A stretch of DNA of 64,000 bases from Kalmusia sp. IMI 367209 (taxonomy: Eukaryota > Ascomycota > Dothideomycetes > Pleosporales > Didymosphaeriaceae): positions 2,418,001 to 2,482,000 of the forward strand of contig JAPEUQ010000005.1 in the NCBI GenBank assembly GCA_027946365.1. Direction: 5' to 3'. Position 1 is the stretch's first letter. Every line of letters begins with the position of its first letter. Under the pieces are notes generated by a model. The model saw nothing but the letters and a program-made list of their open reading frames with translations. It did no database searches and was not told where the DNA came from. Positions 12,709 through 23,192 of this stretch are shown piece by piece. Position numbers and translations under genes: made by a program.

Positions 12709-12753
12709 ATGGTTGGCCGAGGTTGGGTCCATGGTCAGTTGACCTGCCAGCAC
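12709..12753. repeat. right terminal inverted repeat
   Basis: This is the partner of 8961-9004, reading atggttggccgaggttgg, gtccatggtcagttgacc, tgccagcac. Where the two ends differ by transitions, the left end has the A or T form, as expected if it was mutated more heavily. A further partial copy of the GATCCATGGTC motif lies just inside, at about 12671-12681. Confidence 0.75.
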
Positions 12754-12763
12754 AATTATTGCC
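12754..12763. repeat. right target-site duplication
   Basis: This decamer, aattattgcc, is identical to 8951-8960 and directly abuts the right inverted end. Confidence 0.75.
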
Positions 12764-13131
12764 GGACCTATTACAGATGAATGCTTGAATTAGTCATCCA
12801 TCTCACTTAATCTCGCAGCTGCGCCGCAACTTTCCGCCTTAACCATTCAACTAACCACGAGCCGATCTTCGCTCCTCACTACTCATACCTAGCCCTGTCC
12901 TGCTGATGCAAGCGATTCATCCCAGATTCTCGTCCTTGACCGAAGGGCTGTCTAACGTCCCAACGGCACTGGCGCTAGAGTTCGGGGACCACCTACGCTA
13001 GAGCAAGGGTCTAAGCTTTCCCTTCCCCTGCTCCTATAGATAACCACGCCAAACTTCATTAACCCGCATACCATATCGTCAGCAGGTCTCTTGCTTGATG
13101 GAAGTGACGAAGCCGGATTGAAACACCAACT
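12764..13131. other. promoter region of the Zn2Cys6 gene
   Basis: About 370 bp of normal composition lie between the transposon and the regulator's ATG. No gene is seen, and no clear TATA box. Confidence 0.5.
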
Positions 13132-15522
13132 ATGAATATGAATTCACAGACTGTCACTCAGTCGTCCACTCTACACCAATATGGTGCGTTAATTTTCCCC
13201 AACAGTTTCTTAACATATTTTCTTATATTCATCTCATTTTCATTTTCAATTTGCACGACACCAATAAAGTACATGTATGTAGAGCATTCGTATTACACTT
13301 CCAATGCTCCTGATGTGTATGATTTGAACGCTTTAGCTAATCCTTACCGGTTTCTGCAGCTTGTCTTCATTGTCGCCAAAGGCGAGTCAAGTGTGACAAA
13401 ATATTGATTGGATGCGCGAACTGCAAGAGACATAGCATTCAGTGTGTATATTCAGCTAGGAGGCCAAGGAAGACGCAGAAGTCATATCCCGAAACCGCAT
13501 TGCGGAGACCATTACTTCCCGTGCCGCAGTCACAGGACATAGCTCCGCAACACAGGGCAGACAGCTTGGGAAGTGATCTGATATCCGACAAAGGCGCCGA
13601 TGCATCCGAAGAACTTGAAAATGATGACGATGACGATGAAGATGAAGATGCATTCATCCCCCGAGATCTGCAAAACGATTCTTTTGAATCAAGGATGGAT
13701 GCTACTGGAGCTGGCCGGGGTAGATTGACTGTTGGCCCCCATGGGACTTCTCACTACATGAATAGCGAAAAAGCTAAACAGGCAAAGATCCCCTCTCCCT
13801 AAGTTTTCGCTATGCTCATATCATCAGGTATCGTATTTTGAGACGGTGCTTGCCAGTGATCCAGCCAAAGAAAAGCAAGTTTCTGCTCCAAAGGCTCTCA
13901 CCTCAACAAATCATCCGCGTGAGAATCTCGATGTGAATTCCCTACTCGGCGTGCCTCGAGCCCAGGAAGACCTTCGACCCTACTATCCTGCCTCCGATGT
14001 GGCTCCAAAGCTTTGGGAATACTACACGCAACATGTCGATATCATGAACAAAATATTATACAAGCCTGATGTGCTACCTCTCATTATGCACGCCTCTAAT
14101 GGAGTACCTGTTGATGCTGCGAATGAGACATTGCTGTTTGGCATTTGGTATTCAGTCGTTGCTTCCACGTCAGGCGAACAATGCATCAGCCTTCACGGGG
14201 CAGAAAAGAAATCCCTTCTTCGCAGATATCGATACGCCCTCGAACAATCACTGATACAAGCGGGATGGATGACAACGCAGCGAATTGTCGTCCTTCAAAG
14301 TATTTCTCTTTATCTGGTGTTCGCGGCCGAGAATTCTCGCTCAACGTGGATGCTCTGCGGTATAGCTATCAGTTTGGCACAGGCTATGGGACTGCATACG
14401 GATAGCACCTCATTTTCCTTGACTCCGGTGGAGACTGAAGTGCGCCGCCGTGTTTGGTGGAGGCTGTGCCAGGTCGACGTCCGCGTTTCGGAAAATTGCG
14501 GCCTCGAACCGCATGTACCGTTCAACATGGATACCAAGCTTCCGCTTAACATAAACGATTCGGATCTTGATACAGGCTGCAAAGAAGATGTCACTTCCAG
14601 GGATGAACTGACCGAGATGACATTAAGTCTGATCAAGATTGAGATGGCCTATACAAACTTAAGATTCAAACGAGCACAGTGCGGACTATCGCCAGTGGGC
14701 AAGGAAGAGAGGGATAATGTGATTAAAGACCAATTGCAACGGTATAGGGAAGTATACCTCAAATATTTCGATGGTCCGTCGGAATTCCTTCGAATCTGCT
14801 CTCTTGGGACACGACTCGTTATGGCAAGACTTTGGAAGCACATGCATGATGCGTCGCAACCCAAGGATGTCATCGACACGAATGAGCTAAACGAACCTCT
14901 TCTTTTGTACAATGCTGATGTGCTTGAGATCGCCAATCAATTGCCAGACAAATATCGGCAATACGGCTGGTTCTTTCGATGTAGATACACGCAGTGGCAT
15001 GCTATCACCTACATTTTGATTCAGCTCTGCAAGCACACCCGAGGCACTGCAGTTGATCGTGCCTGGGAAGTCATTAATGCGGTTTTCGGAGACCTAGATG
15101 AGAACAGCACTTGTCCAGCCTCGGGATTGGCTGAGATACTAATAGCAGCCCGAAAAAATCACTTATGGGAAGCGGTACTAAGGTTACTCAAGAAAGTTCG
15201 TTACGAAAGGGCCCAAGCTCTCCAATCTAAAGAAGAGGCGTACAACACTCCGTCGACACTCAACTCTATATCCGATATAAATACGAATTCTACAGGTCTT
15301 ACTGAGCAACTAATGGATCCATGCCCCGCCGAATATGTTACGGTGCAGAATCTGGATGGAATGCTTGGAGATCCCTTCCTTGGGCAATCTGTGGACTTCG
15401 GAGAAGAGATGAACTGGGAGCAAATAGATGCGTGGGTTCAAGATTTCCAAGCCAGCCTCTCCCAGAGCGATGCAATAGACTGTCAAGAGACAGACGCCTT
15501 AGGAGCTTTAGAATGGTGGTAA
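13132..15522 (+). CDS. Zn(II)2Cys6 transcription factor with fungal_trans domain, 722 aa
   Basis: This is a nuclear DNA-binding regulator. The first intron (13184-13359, 176 nt) joins a 17-residue Gln/Ser/Thr-rich start to ACLHCRQRRVKCDK, ILIGCANCKRHSIQCVY, giving the full Cys6 cluster (C-x2-C-x6-C-x8-C-x2-C-x6-C) at about residues 19-45, followed by a basic linker. An acidic run of Asp/Glu follows at about 105-115. A second intron is needed because frame 1 hits TAA at 13800. The only good solution is a GC-AG intron at 13782-13827 (acag|gcaaag...atcatcag), which joins both halves in frame: 52+422+1695 nt = 723 codons. The middle region carries WMLCGIAISLAQAMGLHTD and EVRRRVWWRLCQVDVRVSE, the core of the fungal-specific transcription factor domain. 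Targets are unknown. The neighbours suggest a pathway-specific regulator of the cupin, monooxygenase and MDR genes. Confidence 0.9.
13782..13827 (+). other. candidate GC-AG intron
   Basis: This 46-nt intron has donor CAG|GCAAAG, a possible branch site (ccctaag or tgctcat) and acceptor atcatcag. It removes the in-frame TAA at 13800 and restores a 722-residue regulator. No GT donor in the interval gives a continuous frame. Confidence 0.6.
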
Positions 15523-15695
15523 CGATGTACTGAGCATCCGTAGTTGATGCCTCTAGCAGATTGAAAGTAATCTCAACAGCACCTATATGGTATGAATCAC
15601 TCATTTGTGCATGATGCATAGCGCTAATGGCTTGTCAAAGGACCTACATGAACCGTCCGCAACTCTTAAATAGTACAAGACTGGGGTTCGCAACA

Positions 15696-16402
15696 TCATG
15701 CCCAATACTTCTTCAATAACTTTTCTTCTTTCCCTGTAATCCTCCCAACCCATGCCAGTGCCTTCAGAGCCGGTGTCAAAGCCCCGCCCACGAAACCCGC
15801 CGGCCACATATCGCTCATACTACAGATTATCGCCGTATCCATAATACTTTTCGCTACACCTGCATTGCCACCTTTCCCATCTCGCGCAAGTCCATACATG
15901 ATATACAATCCCCTTTCAAACCCTTCTCTCGCCGGCTGCACTTTGATTTGAATCTCTACTTCATCTTCCCCAGGGTTAAAGAAGTAATGCACCTCGCCCG
16001 GCTTTACTGTGAAGCTGTTTCCAGGCTCGAGGATGAATTTTCCCTGTGATTTGGCAAAGACGCCGACGGAGCCTTTGAGGGAGGTAAATGTTTCGCTGTA
16101 GGAGCCATGCCTACGGGCCGCATCAAGTATTAGCGAAATTGGGGATAAGGAGCCAGATTCCGAGTAACCAAGACTCAGAGATATACCTACCAATGCGCGC
16201 CATTTTGCCCCCCGGGCGCAATTGATGCTGTTCCCATGCTATACTCTCCGCCCGTCTCCCTGCCGTACTTTTCGAAGTGCGCCCAATCTTTCTGCACAGG
16301 ATTCCAAATGTGGCGGTTTTTGGGGTCGGTCATACCAGGGGGTTTGCGAGCAATTTCTGACGGTTTTACATCGAAAGGGAGACCAGTCTTGGTAGCCATC
16401 AT
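15696..16402 (-). CDS. Cupin-domain protein, 208 aa
   Basis: This is a small single-domain beta-barrel protein. The intron at 16111-16190 joins GGQNGAHW to HGSYSETFTSLKGSVGVF, giving the His-rich first cupin motif. PGNSFTVKPGEVHYFFNPG supplies the second motif with its metal-type His. The exons (212 and 415 nt) give 209 codons. I chose the ATG at 16402 (MMATKTGLPFDVKPSEIA); a second ATG follows immediately. Pro/Gly-rich NPVQKDWAHFEKYGRETGG precedes the barrel. The C-terminal third (IICSMSDMWPAGFVGGALTPALKALAWVG) is hydrophobic and may form a membrane-associated helix, unusual for a plain cupin. Possible roles include dioxygenase, isomerase or cyclase in small-molecule metabolism. The gene converges with the regulator, with only about 170 bp between stops. 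Confidence 0.85.
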
Positions 16403-17699
16403 GTTCAGATACCCAGCAAACGTGGAGAGAAACAAAGGCGTCTTGCTGTGAAAGGATTGATGGAAATCGTGAGGAGTAAATATCCATTATAAACATTAAG
16501 CGGCTGAGTCGTAGGTGGGGGCTGCGTTGTACAGGAAGGAGGGTGGGTAAGACGAGGCTGAACGAGACAACAATTGGCTAGTTATTATTGGAGAGCGAAC
16601 TATGGGAGGAATAAAATCATCGATCAGACCACACCTTAATATGTACTCAGATAGCCATATGTTTTCGGGGACCGAATTTAGGAATTGCATACCGCGAATT
16701 AACATTCTCTATAGCAGGGCCATTACGTCTGCAGTAAGAGATGACAACTAATCTCGGAATGCTCACTAGATTTTTTTATGTCCGCGGACAAATTCATGTG
16801 GCAGCAGAACCCATCGTGCGATGACCCAATGAGAACGTAGAGCCAGGGATATGTTCCCCAACCTCAGGCCAAGCCGTTTGGAGCCACCTAAACTCTTGAA
16901 AATTTGGAGTCTATGTACTTTACGGTCACAAAAGGAAGAGTAGACTGAAATTTACGCTGTGTATGTCACAAGGACCAAAAGCTACAAACTACACTATATA
17001 CCACGCTGACTTATACTTCTAGTTAGCTTGTATCTCAGAAGCATGCTAAGAGCTGTATACTAGGGTCTCGTAATTTGTATTGACATATCACTAGTAGGTA
17101 GCGCGCTTGAATCTACGGATAATATAAAATGAAACATATATGAATTACTCGACAGCAAAGGGTGTACGTAGTCGAAAGGATAGTATAAAACAGGAGGCAA
17201 ATGAAATCAAGACGACGATCACAGGTCTGCTCGCTCACAACAAAACAATACTCTAGGCATAGAAAGCGGATACCTCTACACGTCATATGGCATATCTTCG
17301 TAGATCATGGATCGCAGTATGACTAGACGTATAGCGTTGGCTACGCACTTGTAGAACTACCGAGCCCTGTAATTGCGATTGGTACAAACGAATGTCGGTC
17401 TTCCATATATCAGTCTTCAGATTAGGTACAGAAATAAAGAAGGCTTGGTATCACAGCGGAAAGTACTTAAAGATTTAAACACTTTGTGAAGATTTACAGA
17501 TAATGTTGGCAACAATATCAAGCTAGAGAGCCCCAAGAGTTCGTAACTGATAACGAGTGACATAAGCATGACGTGCTTGTTTGTCATCAATACACTGGCG
17601 CATGACTGGGTAGATTTGAACTCGCACCTCTTATTTTCGGTTTAACCTTATCTCTTCCTGCTCCCCATACATCGCGGTATGGGTAATCGACAGACTGTA
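16403..17699. other. 1.3 kb region without a recognisable gene
   Basis: It holds the upstream region of the cupin gene and the 3' side of the monooxygenase. Only short frames without domains occur. A T-arm-like stretch at about 17610-17632 does not fold into a tRNA. Confidence 0.5.
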
Positions 17700-19415
17700 T
17701 CAGCCTGGTATTATGTGGTTCTTTGCATCAACTCCAGCTTTCCAGCGGTATGTGGCGGCAACATGCTCTTCGAGTGGACCTTTTTGCCCCGCCCGCTGGT
17801 AGAAGTTCTCGCGGTATGTACCCCCAGGAATCGCATAGTCGTCCCAAAAGAGCCCCCGAGATCTCAATTCGGGTAGTAGTAGCTCAATGACATCCTTGAA
17901 TGACTGGGGAAGGAGCGCATACGCCTAGAATAGGTGTTATCACGATGCTGAACATAGGGACGCGTCACCCGGCATCGATACTTACAATGTTGAACCCGTC
18001 GACTCCGGCTTCATCGAGCCATATCTGGAATCCGTCCGCGACTTGCGCTGGCGTTCCAACAAATATAGGCCCGTTTCCACCAATACTAACGTGTTCAGCG
18101 ACCGTATGCTTAGTCCACTTAGAAGTGCCCGGCGAGAAGCGAGCATAGCCTTCTACAGTGGATCGAACAGCATTGGATTCGACCTGCCTAAGCTCTTCTT
18201 CATCACCGTACTTCCCCAGATCGATGCCAGTCCACCCACAGAACAACGCGAGCGCACCTTCAAGCGATGCGTACTTGCGATATTCTGCAAGCTTCGCCTG
18301 TGCCTCCTCTTCAGTGCGACCCAGGATCGGTGTCACAAGTGCTAGCACTTTGATGCTGTCTCCATCACGACCATACTCAGATTTAGCGAGCTCCCTGATC
18401 TCGGCAATACTCTTCGCGCAGACCTCTGGTGCATGTGCAGAAACAAAGATAGCCTCGGCATTCTGGGCTGCGAATTTCTTTCCTGCTCTCGATGTACCAG
18501 CTTGTAATATAAGAGGCGTCCTCTGGGGGCTTGGTTGACAGATGTGTGGACCTGGAACCGTGAAGTATTTTCCCTCATGGTTGATTTGACGCACTCGATC
18601 GGGTACTGTATACACTCCTTTTTCGCGATCAAGCACAACAGCATCATCTCTCCAAGAGGACTCAAACAGCTTGTACATGACTTTCACGTATTCTTCAGCC
18701 TGCGCGTATCGCTCATCGTGCTGTAGGGTGTCAGCTTTTGTATTAGGGGTGGAGCGGAGATCTGACATCGAGCTGCTGCTTGAATCCCATGTTCCGCGCA
18801 GCAGAGTCAAGGTAGCTGGTGACTATCTATGCATTGTTACTGACTAGACATAGGAATGGAGGCACCTCGAGTCATACATTCCATCCTAACCTACTCAGCA
18901 TTAGCCACTCTCTTTTTCATTTCAAAGGTGACATCCTACCTTCCATTCGAAAGATGGTCGACTGTAGACAGCCTGCGTGCCAAATGGTAAGGCTGCTCAT
19001 ACGTCGTAGAGCAGGTGACACCAAACCCGATGCTTTTGGTTGCTGCCGCCATCGCGCTCACGACTGCCAGAGGCTCGTTCACCGGCCATTGCGCCCCAGA
19101 TACTATTGCAGCATCGAGGTTTCCGTTATACACATCGTAGCCGCCCAGGACGTCAGCGATGAAGATACCGTGAAACTTGGCTTCCTCGAGTAATTTGGCG
19201 AGCTCAACCCAATGCTGGACGTTGCCGAACTCATGCGAGTGATCATCCGGATGCCTCCATAATCCTGGAGACTGGTGACCACTGCCTACCGGCCGATATG
19301 AGTCAGTTCATGGTGTTGTTCTGATTTAAAAGCTGGGATGTTGAGTAATCCAAGATCACGTGAACTCACACATTTCCACGAAGGCGTTCAGAATCAACTT
19401 CTTTCCGGGCGCCAT
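17700..19415 (-). CDS. FMN-dependent monooxygenase of the NtaA/SnaA/DszA family, 474 aa
   Basis: This is a bacterial-luciferase-fold monooxygenase that uses reduced FMN supplied by a partner reductase. Six exons are inferred: 19370-19415, 18940-19285, 18878-18890 (13 nt), 18767-18826, 17986-18720 and 17700-17924. They total 475 codons. The spliced text shows the family marks GHQSPGLWRHPDD, HWVELAKLLEEAKFHGIFIAD, SGAQWPVNEPLAVVSAMA, GVTCSTTYEQPYHLARR, LSNGRLGWNIVTSYLDSAAR and HDERYAQAEEYVKVMYKLFE. The C-terminal half has LILQAGTSRAGKKFAAQNAEA and DGFQIWLDEAGVDGFNI, and ends with LPELRSRGLFWDDY. Relatives oxidise chelators, sulfones or aryl substrates; the substrate here is unknown. Adjacent cupin and MDR genes suggest a joint catabolic or biosynthetic pathway. 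Confidence 0.92.
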
Positions 19416-19963
19416 GATGTCGATTCAGAACGCAGAAATGTCGTGCTTTCTGCCTCCTGCCTTTGTATATGTGCGAAATTAAGGCATAATCCGATACCGC
19501 TATGCCTATCGGCTAACGTTCTTGTAGAGACGTTTAGTGCGATGATGTGCTTGCAGCATCTTTGAACGCAATCGACCCCTCCCCCACGTTGTGAACGAGT
19601 CGCATCACACAACGCGGCAGTTTCTTAAGCTTGTCGACATGTTATCGGGCCTGCCCATGGTATGTAATCAAGTATCCACTATTGCGCGATCCTTTAGTTG
19701 CGCCCTTTCCCTATCTGCATCAAACTCCCCCCGAAGGTTCCCTGCAGCGAACAGGTATGCACTCGTGCATATGCGAGACCTTGACACGGCCGTAGATGAC
19801 GTGCGAGCCACTCGGTTTACCAGGACCGCTATATCCGGAGATGAGCGAATGTCGGCAGCCCTGAACCATTTTTGAGTTTGACAAGGCAACACACAAGTAT
19901 CTTACCTTCCGCATATCGAACCACCACCCAGGTCACACGTGTAACATTACGACTACCGCAACA
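19416..19963. other. divergent intergenic region, monooxygenase/MDR
   Basis: About 550 bp separate the two diverging genes and probably carry both promoters. No gene is seen. A CACGTG-like stretch (cacacgtgtaac) lies at about 19934-19945. Confidence 0.5.
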
Positions 19964-21343
19964 ATGGTTCAATGGCCGGCTAAATGGCGGAGACGAAGCG
20001 TCGCAACCACACCCGCCGATGCCCCTCCTGCCGCGACCGTCGATTTCCAACGTCGTAGCCATGAAACGAGTGTTCCGAATAATCAGTCAGCTTTATTGTT
20101 GAATGGAATTCGACAGCCATACGAATTGAAGTTGGATCACAGTATACCAACCATACAACACGAGCACGAGTTACTCGTGCAAGTGACCTCCGTAGGACTC
20201 AATCCGATAGACTGGAAAGCACCGTAAGTACAATAGAGCCTACGTACTTGCATCATATTAACGGCTTCATAGAGATTACAATTTTGGGATACCTGAGCTT
20301 CCCTACATTTCAGGCCGCGAACTGGTTGGCACTGTCGTTAAGGCGCCCGCATCGGCTAACTCTCGTCTTCGTAATGGCGACGTCGTCATCATTCCCTCAA
20401 CAGACTACCGCGACCTGCGGAAAGCCGCATTTCAGGAATATAGTATAGCATCTTCTTTCAATTCGATCCGGCTGCCTCATACTATTCCTCAAGAGCAAGG
20501 CTCGATAGTAGGTGTGGCTTTCGTAGCCGCAGTTCTTGCTCTTGGAATCAACATGGGAGTTAGCTTCGAAACAATTGAAGATGGACCCGACCTCCTTAAA
20601 ATTGTGCGCAGCATTGACCCCGACCGCCTCCCAGCCGACATCCGCAAGGAATGCCTGGAAGGCATCGCGGACGACGAGCGAGCAAAAAAGGGCGACTTCG
20701 TTGTCGTCTGGGGCGGGAGCTCGACCTGCGCACATACGCTCAAGCAGCTTGCACGTCTCTTCGGGCTACGAATCATCTCAGTTGTGGATATAGGGAAACA
20801 CGGCCTGCGGCTTTCGTCCCAGGAACCAATTCGGCCAGACTTACTCGTCGATGCGCATGATCCCGAGCGTGCCATTAGCATCATCCGGTCCGCAACAAAG
20901 AACACGGCTCGCTTCGGGTTCGATACCCAAGGCAAAGACACAGCCGCGCACCTTCTCCGCGCTCTCTCGCCTCCAAGACTGCACTCCCTGAAGACGCATC
21001 CAACTTCGATACACCTAAACCCGTTCGTCTGCCTACTCCACCTTCGACGCCGCACGAGACATCTACGACATCGCGTTCGCACCTCGTTGGGCTCACTGGT
21101 GTCCCCAAAACGAATATTCCTGAGGATATAGCGCTACATAACGTCCCGATCAAGCTGTACCACGAAATCCCCGAGGTCGGCGAGGCGCTATCTGCGTGGT
21201 GCGAGAGGCTGCTAGTGAAGGGCTTGTTGGTGCCACCGGACGTTGTGGGGACTGTAGAAGGCCTTGGGGGTATAAATGAGGGGCTAGACCGGTTGAGGAA
21301 GAGGGAAGTCAGTGGAGGAAGGCTGGTCGCTGTCTTACGGTGA
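19964..21343 (+). CDS. MDR-type (zinc-independent) oxidoreductase/enoyl reductase, with an apparent frameshift
   Basis: This is a medium-chain NAD(P)H-dependent reductase of the quinone/enoyl-reductase branch (ToxD-like in fungi). The intron at 20224-20272 joins VTSVGLNPIDWKAP to DYNFGIPELPYISGRELVG, the GroES-like domain. GSIVGVAFVAAVLALG and KGDFVVVWGGSSTCAHTLKQLA follow, a variant of the Rossmann dinucleotide loop. After LLRALSP the frame must change at about 20961-20975 to continue as KPVRLPTPPSTP, SRSHLVGLTGVPK, IKLYHEIPEVGEAL and the family-typical end to the TGA at 21343. The CT run there (gctctctcgcc) is either one base short or two bases long. The start is uncertain: the first in-frame ATG at 19964 adds about 40 atypical residues before NNQSALLLNGIRQPYEL. 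It is either a pseudogene or affected by a sequence error. Confidence 0.82.
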
Positions 21344-22328
21344 AAGCGGTCAGAAATAGATGCTTTTCTTTGGTGTTCGGGAATTAGGAAGCATTGATCG
21401 TATTGAAATTTGCATTCGCTGCGTTAGCCTGATGTACAATTTTAGCATACAGCCTGGTCAGAGACGTGTGCGTTATTGCATGCTTCTAGCCTGGGTTAAC
21501 CCGACATATATATTACATATTTTATGTCTCCCAGATAGCTCTTTATTAGGGTCAACTTGTGCAAGTTACTATAGTATCGCGAACCAACACAACACTGAAG
21601 AACTACCCTTGGAATCTAGGTAATTATGCAGGACTGGAAATTTTTAAGCCAGGGACGATCGTCAAGGGTAGCTGGCACGAATTAACAGAAGAAGCTTAGG
21701 CCCTAAAGCAGGTCTTGAATCAGGTCAAGAGTCTTACTCTGGAAAGCCTGAGCAGGTCATGGACTCTAGGGTCATGAGCGAGTGGTTTGTAATTCACGAT
21801 ACTTGATACTACTTACGTCCAGCCGGACTAAGGAAAATTGCCCGTAATTATTTCGACGGAAGACAAAACGATGAATAGTAGAAGTGAAATCAGGTACGAT
21901 TTGCGCTCCATATCACTAGAGAGAGAGGAACGAATACGGACCACGTTGGAAGTGTTTGATGATTGAGAATATCATCGTGCTTCTCCACATAAGCCGCGGA
22001 GGCGTGGAGAGAAAGAGAGATTTGGGAAGGCCCTACGCATTCAAAGAAGATCACAATATAAAGCTGGGATCCATGTGACATTGAGCAGTGGGAATATATA
22101 GTTGTGCGCAACGACTCAGTACCGCACCTACCCCCAAACGACAGTGAAATGGATCCTACCATCCTACCATCCGGCAATTATATGTGCTTAACCTGAGCAA
22201 AGATGCGATGATCTCTTAACTCCATGTGCTAATCTGAGGAGCCTGGCATAATTTTGAATCATGTAACTTGAGTACGGAAATGGCTGACTGAGTTTTCAAG
22301 AGACTCATTCCATGATTGTACATTTCTT
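21344..22328. other. intergenic region, 1 kb
   Basis: This lies between an MDR gene and the 3' end of a minus-strand F-box gene. There is no ORF with coding character. Short direct repeats of caggtc occur around 21709-21760; otherwise nothing is seen. Confidence 0.45.
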
Positions 22329-23192
22329 TCAATCCGCCCCACCAACCTTTTCTTTGAACGTGCTGCCTAACTCCTCCCAGTATACCTCCCCAATCCTCTC
22401 ACAGACGCCCCAGATCCTCCTCCGATTCGCTACTCCCACAAACGCCCCCCTCCTCCCATATTCTCCCTTCGAGACGCGATCCAACCACCCATATACTTTC
22501 CGAAAATCCATTTCCTCTGCAAACACGTCATCTGGTAGTGGATCAATCTCCCAGAACCAAGGCAGCATGTCGCGTCGAATAATCTGTTTCCAGAAACTGT
22601 CATGTCGCGTGGTGCTGTGAACATGCCAGGATGCGCGTCGTAGCAATAAGATATCCTGGGAAGGAAGATGTTGAGCTATAAGGGCAATCACATCGTATGG
22701 AAAGCTCATGAACGGGTCACGGTAGACCTTTCGATACAGATCGAGCGTAGATGAGGTCTTACCAAGTTGATACCAGGACGACTCATGCCGTAGAGCACAG
22801 ATAAGGGCTTTTTTTAGCGTCTCTGGATCGTTCGTGGAAAACTGAAACACACATCAGTATCGCCTTCTGAAGCCATTATCAAAGGCTTTTCCACTTGCGC
22901 CCGCTCCTACAAGGCATCGTTGATTGTGCTGACTCTCTTCACTACTGCTAATGTGTGCTATAACGCGCTTGCCCTTGCGACACGGCCTCTGCATAGCTCG
23001 GTATAGAGCATATATATTCACGTCTTCCCCCAGCATCCGGGAAAATATTCGATGACAGCCTTCGTGTAGCGGGTACCAAATGTACTGAGAGCTGTTGTCG
23101 TTGGAATCATTGTAGCATTGCACGAACTCCTCTCCAATCTCAACGTGGTTGGCTAGAATCTCCGCGCAGAAGGCACAGTAGCAGCTGTCCAT
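22329..23192 (-). CDS. F-box-like protein, 264 aa
   Basis: An intron at 22842-22910 (donor cct|gtaggag, branch actgatg, acceptor tttcag) joins the two frames in phase: 282+513 nt = 265 codons. The N-terminus carries CYCAFCAEILANH, a short Cys pair motif, and the WYPLHEGCHRIFSRML segment often seen in uncharacterised fungal F-box proteins. The second exon contains MSFPYDVIALIAQHLPSQDILLLRRASW, matching the F-box core (SCF ubiquitin-ligase substrate adaptor), and then a C-terminal region without repeats. Function and substrate are unknown. The F-box call rests on the hydrophobic pattern and Pro-Ser-x-Asp spacing seen here. Confidence 0.75.

Larger units (their letters stand above)
8961..12753. 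mobile_element. RIP-like degraded DNA transposon, 3.8 kb, 10-bp target duplication
   Basis: The block is bounded by inverted ends of 44-45 bp and by a perfect 10-bp direct repeat. The interior from about 9030 to 12660 is extremely AT-rich: two sample 60-base lines, at 9841 and 10921, contain 14 and 13 G+C. It is full of TA dinucleotides and stop codons, and no frame reaches 60 codons anywhere in it. This is the pattern left by repeat-induced point mutation acting on CpA. The two ends differ from each other mainly by C/T and G/A transitions, which also fits. Terminal inverted repeats plus a 10-bp duplication fit a Mutator-like (MULE) or related cut-and-paste element, but no transposase can be read, so the superfamily is inference. 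It could also be a non-autonomous element. It ends about 370 bp upstream of the Zn2Cys6 gene. Confidence 0.8.

Noticed and set aside
17605..17690. tRNA-like T-arm on the minus strand (gcgagttcaaatctacc)
   Set aside because: The T-stem does not pair beyond two bases and no D-arm or anticodon arm can be drawn upstream.
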